Shown: one piece after another, positions 7,100-11,381 of the stretch
How positions within the stretch are numbered: the stretch's first letter is position 1
How the letters are laid out: the number at the start of each line of letters is the position of its first letter
Assembly (NCBI GenBank): GCA_028703735.1
Contig: JAQVMI010000029.1
Location: 1-11,381 of the forward strand
Reading direction: 5' to 3'
DNA: 11,381 bases
Source of the DNA: Candidatus Cloacimonadota bacterium
GTDB lineage: Bacteria; Cloacimonadota; Cloacimonadia; Cloacimonadales; Cloacimonadaceae
Position numbers and translations under genes: made by a program
The notes under the pieces: generated by a model
Told to the model about the DNA's origin: nothing
The model's input: only the letters and a program-made list of their open reading frames with translations
The model's database searches: none

Positions 7100-7995
7100 G
7101 TAATACCTCCCAATAGTTTAGCCGGCTCAACAACTCTACCTTCCATCCTATCTATAGCAGCTAATAATCCACGTTTCAGCATCACCCCGCTTACATGCAG
7201 CCGGTATTCCTTACTGGAACGAATATCAGAAATAGGATTAATTTCCTGAGGGATAAGGGCAACAGCAGCTTCGATAAGCTGTGGCGTAAGCTCTTTGCCA
7301 TTTAGCATAGCCTCTATCACAGCAGCTCTGGAAGGAATGGGAGCAAGCGCACAATGAGCAATGCGGTATTGATAGGCGTTATTCAGCCAAATACCCCAAC
7401 CAGCTTGCGCCAAATCCTCTCCCCCGTAACGTCCAAGTTTCAGATACACGCTGGTGCTTTTTTCCTTAGGGATTTTTAGGCTAATTCCTGTAACCACTTC
7501 CCTGTCTTTTATAGCAGTTTTCCTTGGAGCTAAAAACCACTCTGAAATTGGTATATTACGTGTGCCTTCCACACTTGCACAATGCACCACAGCTTCATAG
7601 CACAACAGGGGTGTGGCAGAATCCAATGATGGAACTGCCGAACAAATATTCCCAACCAAGGTTGCACGTGATCTTACGCCTGTGGAGGCAACTGTTTTAC
7701 AGGCATCGTGCAGCATAGGACAAGCCTGAAAAACAAATTCTGTATCAATCAGATCCGTAAAGGTAACGGCAGCTCCAATATAAAGAGTACCGTTATCCAG
7801 GCACAGCTTATGCAATTCCGGTAAATCTTTAATATCAATCAGTAATTCCGGCTTCACCATGCCTTCCTTGATGTTCACCACCAAATCTGTTCCACCTGCA
7901 TAGATAAGTGCTCTATTTCTATAGCTGTCCTTCAGTTCCAGCACAGCATGCAAATTCTGCGGTCTTTCGTAGCTAAATTCATGGGCTATTGCCAT
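7096..7995 (-). CDS. Molybdenum hydroxylase, FAD-binding medium subunit
   Basis: The 299-residue product is the FAD-binding subunit that passes electrons from the iron-sulfur clusters to the final acceptor. The FAD-contact motifs are IYAGGTDLVVNIKEG (31-45) and TGVRSRATLVGNICSA (105-120), both at their usual places, with the CO dehydrogenase flavoprotein C-terminal domain from about residue 175 onward. The first motif is canonical. The second has ATLVGN where ATIGGN is more usual. Length is standard. A strong site, GGAGGTG, lies five bases before the ATG. It begins 30 bases after the cyclase gene and is the first of the three enzyme subunits to be made. Confidence 0.95.
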   Translation of the reverse strand: MAIAHEFSYERPQNLHAVLELKDSYRNRALIYAGGTDLVVNIKEGMVKPELLIDIKDLPELHKLCLDNGTLYIGAAVTFTDLIDTEFVFQACPMLHDACKTVASTGVRSRATLVGNICSAVPSLDSATPLLCYEAVVHCASVEGTRNIPISEWFLAPRKTAIKDREVVTGISLKIPKEKSTSVYLKLGRYGGEDLAQAGWGIWLNNAYQYRIAHCALAPIPSRAAVIEAMLNGKELTPQLIEAAVALIPQEINPISDIRSSKEYRLHVSGVMLKRGLLAAIDRMEGRVVEPAKLLGGIT

Positions 7996-8025
7996 ATATC
8001 CACCTCCAGGGTGTATTGCTATAAA

Positions 8026-8838
8026 TTATGGTTCCAGGGCGATAATTCTGCACATGGAGGATTCCAGCTCAATCCCTCTTAAGGGGAAAAGCCCAATCCA
8101 AGCTCTTTTATTGGAAAGCTGATCAATTTCTCCGCCAAGGTTCTCTGCATGTACCAGCTTCTTAGGGAATAACTTAAGGTGCATAACTTGATAGTATTCA
8201 TCAGGTGGGAACATCTCATCCCAGCCTTTGCCAAATTTCTCCATCAACTTCGTTTCGGCTTTTATAAAATCTTTCGGATGCCAATTCCTGATGATGGTGT
8301 TCATGGGATGATCCGCAGATCCGCAATCCACCCCAATCCACTTTATCTGCATTTCCAAAGCCCACTTGTGGAAGCTGGGGTCTGGTCCCGGATGCTTCAC
8401 AAAATAGCGCAGTTCATCACTTTCTGGCTGATCCCAAGCATACTTATGATAGCCTGTGTTGATGATAAGGATATCTCCTTTCTTAATCTCTGCTTTGCTC
8501 ATCAGCAGTTCCGGACTATAAAGATCATAATCCCCCACGCTATCAGAAATATCCACCACAACCCCAGGACCCACCCATTCTGCCATAGGAACTTCACCAA
8601 TGGTGCGTCCGCTGGCATGGAAATGAATTTCGCCATCAATGTGTGTGCCCACATGGTTACTGGTAGTAATTATTTGTCCATTAGCACCTTGCCCCATATG
8701 AGCTCCGGCAATACGTTTAAAATACTGTATCCCCAGCGGCATATAGCTGGGCCAGGGCGGAGTGTGTATACTTAGTCTTTGGGTTAAATCGTACATCTTT
8801 AGGTTCTGCATAAAGCTGAAGAATGTGTTATTATCCAT
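8026..8838 (-). CDS. Cyclase-family metal-dependent amidohydrolase
   Basis: The 270-residue product belongs to the cyclase family (PF04199: kynurenine formamidase, isatin hydrolase). These cytoplasmic enzymes use Zn or Mn to cleave amide bonds, including lactam rings. The signature HVGTHIDGEIH is at 62-72, with His62, His66, Asp68 and His72 as candidate metal and catalytic residues. GDILIINTGY (121-130) and GVDCGSADHPMN (169-180) are further family blocks. Length is normal for the family. The ATG has GGAGT five to six bases upstream. It is the gene just before the molybdenum hydroxylase and follows the intergenic gap after the DUF1116 gene. Its position suggests ring opening or formyl/carbamoyl amide cleavage of the hydroxylase product, but that is inference; the substrate cannot be read from the sequence. 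Confidence 0.93.
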   Translation of the reverse strand: MDNNTFFSFMQNLKMYDLTQRLSIHTPPWPSYMPLGIQYFKRIAGAHMGQGANGQIITTSNHVGTHIDGEIHFHASGRTIGEVPMAEWVGPGVVVDISDSVGDYDLYSPELLMSKAEIKKGDILIINTGYHKYAWDQPESDELRYFVKHPGPDPSFHKWALEMQIKWIGVDCGSADHPMNTIIRNWHPKDFIKAETKLMEKFGKGWDEMFPPDEYYQVMHLKLFPKKLVHAENLGGEIDQLSNKRAWIGLFPLRGIELESSMCRIIALEP

Positions 8839-8877
8839 TTTGGACTCCTTTATATCTTTTCATGTTTTTTAATAGGA

Positions 8878-8913
8878 ACACGGATTAAGGGGATAAGACT
8901 GATTTACACGGAT
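8878..8913. repeat. Short direct repeat ACACGGAT, two copies
   Basis: ACACGGAT occurs at 8878-8885 and again at 8906-8913, 28 bases apart, with related GGAT units between them. The second copy runs into the left arm of the hairpin. The pattern resembles a dispersed intergenic sequence I recall from environmental bacteria, but copy number in this genome cannot be judged here. Confidence 0.5.
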
Positions 8914-8934
8914 CATAACTTTTGTTAATGATCC
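8910..8934 (-). repeat. Hairpin with one bulged base
   Basis: GGATCATAAC (8910-8919) pairs with GTTAATGATCC (8924-8934) around a TTTT loop: ten base pairs with one bulged base. No T run follows on either strand, so it is not a classic intrinsic terminator; it may act in RNA processing or stability between the DUF1116 and cyclase genes. A competing pairing exists: GTTAATG at 8924-8930 is also complementary to CATTAAC at 8958-8964, so the two structures exclude each other. Confidence 0.5.
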
Positions 8935-9011
8935 CTGCTATCCATATCTGCTTCATCCATTAACTCTCTTTTTCTCTTTTACTCTTTGTTAAATCGTCTT
9001 TTTGCTCTAAA

Positions 9012-10412
9012 CTATTTCAGCGTTCCTGCCAAAGCCTCATAAGCTTTTATGAACGGATCAGATGGTGCTTTCACCACACCTGCACCAACCTGTCCTACGC
9101 CAGGATTTTTGTGGGCAACCCCTGTATCAATTATTGGCATTTTGTTGTTATCTATCACCTTAACAACATCGATCCCCAAGGGTGTACCTCTAAAATCCAA
9201 TGCAGGAATCTGGTAATTTGTGCTTTCACCGAAGCAGATTTCATACATCGATTGGGTATAAGATAAAGCATCTTTGGCGTTTCCGCCAACAAATTGCACA
9301 ATTGCCGGTGCAGCAGCTATAGCAAAACCGCCTAAACCTCCTGTTTCGGTGATGGCACTATCACCAATATCCGGATTTGCATCGGCTTTACTATAACCCG
9401 GGAAATACAGAGCATCCGGCACCAAAGCCTTTCCTGTGAACCACTTATCTCCTGTTCCACTAAGCTGAATCCCGAATTCTGTTCCATTTCTTGCCATCAC
9501 CATCACAAGGCTGGATCCCGCTATTCCCCGGGCTGGATCGAGAACTGCTTTACTGGCAGGCATGGAGAGATTCAGGAAAAAATGATCGTTTCCATTTATG
9601 AAATCTAATACCGCAGAAGAATCCTGCACATTTTCCATCGTTTTTAGCAAAGCAGGTGCCAGCATCCTTATCAGCAGTGAAGTTCCTGCTCTGTTACGAT
9701 TATGAACTTCATCCCCCATGTGCAATGCCTGTGCAATCAGGCTTTGCAGATCCACCTTTTCTAACAGGCTGATAGCACGTTTCAGGGTGGGATACAACAC
9801 CTTATCCATCCAATGCAATCTCTTAATAACTTCTGGCGCAAATGCTCCATATCGCAATACTTTACCGAGACCTTCATTTTGTGTTGCATAAGTAAAGTTA
9901 CCATAAGTCTCATTTTTTATAATAAATACAGGCATGGAAGGGCTAATTATTCCAGCCATGGGACCTACTGCATTATGCTGATGACAGGGGGCATATTCGA
10001 TGGCTTTGGAAGCCGCTAAAAACTCTGCTTGTTCCGCATTTTCTGCTCTACCCTCATAGATTAATGCACCAATTACAGCTCCACGCATGGGTCCACACAT
10101 TTTATCCCAGGAGATGGGAGGTCCTGCATGCAAGATCAGGTTTTCGTGCATTCCGGGAATGCAATCGCGGGCTATGCCCATACCTACCAAAAAGGGTTTA
10201 CCTTTATTTATTATATCCAGAGCTTGTTTATTGGCTTTAGCAATCACTTCATCATAGGACTTGTTTATTATCTTTCTGCTGGCTTTATCCACCTCCAGGG
10301 GGGGCTGCCAATTTACCTGTGTAACATTTACCCCTTGAGCAGCAAGATCGGATGCGAAACCTTCCACACCTATGCTAATCACCTTTAGTTTATTCTTGGT
10401 TAATTGAATCAT
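9012..10412 (-). CDS. DUF1116 protein, homologue of oxamate carbamoyltransferase subunit AllG (YlbE)
   Basis: The 466-residue product is a DUF1116-family protein, the family of E. coli YahG and YlbE. YlbE (AllG) with FdrA (AllF) and YlbF (AllH) is reported to make up oxamate carbamoyltransferase, which phosphorolyses oxalurate to oxamate and carbamoyl phosphate in anaerobic allantoin use. Visible family blocks are VNVTQVNWQPP (28-38), LHAGPPISWDKMCGPMRGA (94-112), EYAPCHQHNAVGPMAG (139-154), ALHMGDEVHNRNRAG (229-243) and, near the C-terminus, DIGDSAITETGGLGG. The numerous conserved His, Asp, Glu and Gly residues suggest an active site, but I cannot assign a mechanism. The length is normal for the family. 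It starts with ATGA overlapping the FdrA stop (10409-10412), with AGGAGT a few bases before. The tight coupling implies a one-to-one complex with FdrA. Whether the substrate is oxalurate here is unknown. Confidence 0.93.
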   Translation of the reverse strand: MIQLTKNKLKVISIGVEGFASDLAAQGVNVTQVNWQPPLEVDKASRKIINKSYDEVIAKANKQALDIINKGKPFLVGMGIARDCIPGMHENLILHAGPPISWDKMCGPMRGAVIGALIYEGRAENAEQAEFLAASKAIEYAPCHQHNAVGPMAGIISPSMPVFIIKNETYGNFTYATQNEGLGKVLRYGAFAPEVIKRLHWMDKVLYPTLKRAISLLEKVDLQSLIAQALHMGDEVHNRNRAGTSLLIRMLAPALLKTMENVQDSSAVLDFINGNDHFFLNLSMPASKAVLDPARGIAGSSLVMVMARNGTEFGIQLSGTGDKWFTGKALVPDALYFPGYSKADANPDIGDSAITETGGLGGFAIAAAPAIVQFVGGNAKDALSYTQSMYEICFGESTNYQIPALDFRGTPLGIDVVKVIDNNKMPIIDTGVAHKNPGVGQVGAGVVKAPSDPFIKAYEALAGTLK

Positions 10413-11381
10413 GATTGTTCACTCCTGCATGCCATTAACTGTTGAAAGGCAAAGCTTAATGCCTGATGATGGTTATGAAATACCCTTGCACCGGTGGAGG
10501 CTATTTTTTCTCTTTGCAGTTCCGAATTCTGGGGATCATCTTTTGTGCCCAAAACATGGCATACAACTCCTAAGTTTGGTGGCAGAGAGTTCAAAACTGG
10601 AACCAATTCTGCAGCGGGATCGGAATTTGCCCCATATCCTAACACCACATCCAAAATAATAATTGCCACTTCCGGATCAAGTGCTTCTTCTGTTATTTTC
10701 TTTAAACGCAGCGAATAATCTATCATGGGATGGGGTCTCCCAACTGTGTAGTCATCCGAGCCCATATCAATAAAGCAATCTTCCATACTTTTCCAAGCAT
10801 CTGCCATTTTGAATCGATCATCATCGCCTACATTGCTGTAGGGCAAAATACCAAAGTTTTTTTTGTAAAATTGCACCGCTTCCTGACACAATGTACCACC
10901 GCTATACAATCCCCTTATATACTTCCGGTTAGATTCTATGGCAAAGGGAGCTACATCATCGGCAGCATCTGCCGGTATAGAAGCTCCGGAAGCCTTACAG
11001 GCAAGCAAAGCTGCTTTATCCAAAGAAGTGGTATATTGCATATTAGCAAGCTGTGGTGCAGCCAGGGGAACCATAAAATTCACAATCACCGGCTTCGATG
11101 TGGCTGCGATCCTTGCCCAAAGTTTGATTAGCACAGGTTCTGCGGGTGGCTTTGCTATCAATACTATAACCTTTGTTTGGGGATCTTCGGCAAGGTAATC
11201 CAAACAGCTAAGCAGCATCAATCCACCGATTTCCGCTTTTCCATCACGTCCACCGGTGCCAAAAGCCTGAGAAACACCGCATCCATATTGCGCAATGCAT
11301 ACCGATACTTCCTGCAAACCTGTTCCCGAGGCAGAAACAATACCTATGTTTCCTGTCGGAACTGCATTGGCAAACGCCAGC
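10409..11381 (-). CDS. fdrA: FdrA-family protein (succinyl-CoA synthetase alpha-like), 5' end missing
   Basis: This gene runs off the right edge; 323 residues are visible and roughly the first 180-190 of a typical 500-residue FdrA are missing. The visible part begins with the CoA-ligase-like fold: GNIGIVSASGTGLQEV (visible residues 10-25) followed by GCGVSQAFGTGGRD (33-46). Then come FdrA landmarks GLYSGGTLCQEA (157-168), VGRPHPMID (213-221) and LDVVLGYGANSDPA (about 243-256). Although the fold is that of the succinyl-CoA synthetase alpha subunit, FdrA homologues act with DUF1116 and DUF2877 proteins as a carbamoyltransferase (E. coli AllF). A TTG at 11317 lies inside the conserved SGTGLQEV motif and cannot be the true start, since the frame stays open to the edge. 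The stop overlaps the DUF1116 start as ATGA. Confidence 0.93.
   Translation of the reverse strand, partial: LAFANAVPTGNIGIVSASGTGLQEVSVCIAQYGCGVSQAFGTGGRDGKAEIGGLMLLSCLDYLAEDPQTKVIVLIAKPPAEPVLIKLWARIAATSKPVIVNFMVPLAAPQLANMQYTTSLDKAALLACKASGASIPADAADDVAPFAIESNRKYIRGLYSGGTLCQEAVQFYKKNFGILPYSNVGDDDRFKMADAWKSMEDCFIDMGSDDYTVGRPHPMIDYSLRLKKITEEALDPEVAIIILDVVLGYGANSDPAAELVPVLNSLPPNLGVVCHVLGTKDDPQNSELQREKIASTGARVFHNHHQALSFAFQQLMACRSEQS

Larger units (their letters stand above)
8839..9011 (-). other. 173-base intergenic region with hairpin, direct repeat and polypurine tract
   Basis: This is the largest gap in the cluster. Read on the minus strand it starts with an A/G-rich tract (8988-8963, repeated AAAGAG-like units), then a hairpin (8934-8910), then two copies of ATCCGTGT (8913-8906 and 8885-8878) 28 bases apart, then the cyclase ribosome site. 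ATCCGTGT-type text between genes is something I recall from many environmental genomes, so part of this may be a dispersed intergenic repeat. I saw no convincing promoter for the cyclase. Confidence 0.6.

Noticed and set aside
4221..7995. A confident call of xanthine dehydrogenase
   Set aside because: The three subunits fit the wider family, but the glutamate important for purine binding appears replaced by Gln284, so the substrate is left open.
8179..8775. 198-residue open frame on the plus strand
   Set aside because: It lies antisense to the well-supported cyclase gene, has no ribosome binding site and shows no recognisable motif.
8910..8934. Intrinsic terminator after the DUF1116 gene
   Set aside because: The stem is good but no T tract follows on the minus strand, and the same is true on the plus strand.
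11317..11317. TTG at 11317 as start of the FdrA-like gene
   Set aside because: It is a leucine inside the conserved SGTGLQEV motif and the frame remains open to the window edge.
1..11381. CRISPR array, insertion sequence, prophage or tRNA
   Set aside because: No regularly spaced repeat, transposase, integrase, phage gene or cloverleaf-like sequence was seen on reading either strand.

Overview
The window is bacterial. Its left edge carries the 5' end of a 16S rRNA gene on the minus strand, and the rest is mostly a dense minus-strand catabolic gene cluster, reading from right to left. Base composition looks moderate (mid-40s % GC by eye). Purine-rich Shine-Dalgarno sites and stop/start (ATGA) overlaps are common, so the genes look co-translated. 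The 16S start and gene content suggest a free-living anaerobe. My best unverified guess is the Cloacimonadota (WWE1) lineage, but only a database comparison of the 16S piece would settle it.

Layout: 1-213 is the 16S rRNA 5' end (minus). 214-509 is a shared divergent control region holding a TTGACA box for each direction. 510-1154 is a plus-strand single-pass membrane protein of unknown function, convergent with the amidase (five bases between stop codons). From there every gene is on the minus strand. In transcription order they are: a partial FdrA-family protein (10409 to beyond 11381), a DUF1116 protein (9012-10412), a 173-base gap with unusual hairpins, a cyclase-family metal amidohydrolase (8026-8838), the FAD, 2Fe-2S and molybdopterin subunits of a molybdenum hydroxylase (7096-7995, 6584-7099, 4221-6572), a HIT-family nucleotide phosphohydrolase (3749-4228), a family III CoA-transferase (2562-3752), and, after 121 bases, an amidase-signature hydrolase (1160-2440).

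How they may work together: FdrA and DUF1116 proteins are homologues of two of the three parts of the E. coli oxamate carbamoyltransferase used in anaerobic allantoin breakdown. Next to a molybdenum hydroxylase, a ring- or amide-opening cyclase-family enzyme, an amidase and a CoA-transferase, they suggest degradation of a nitrogen heterocycle or ureide. The steps would be oxidation of the ring, ring opening to a carbamoyl compound, phosphorolysis to carbamoyl phosphate, deamidation of the remaining acid amide, and CoA activation of the freed acid. The enzyme families are well supported. The substrate and the order of steps are inference. No transporter, regulator, DUF2877 protein or carbamate kinase lies in the window; they could lie beyond 11381.
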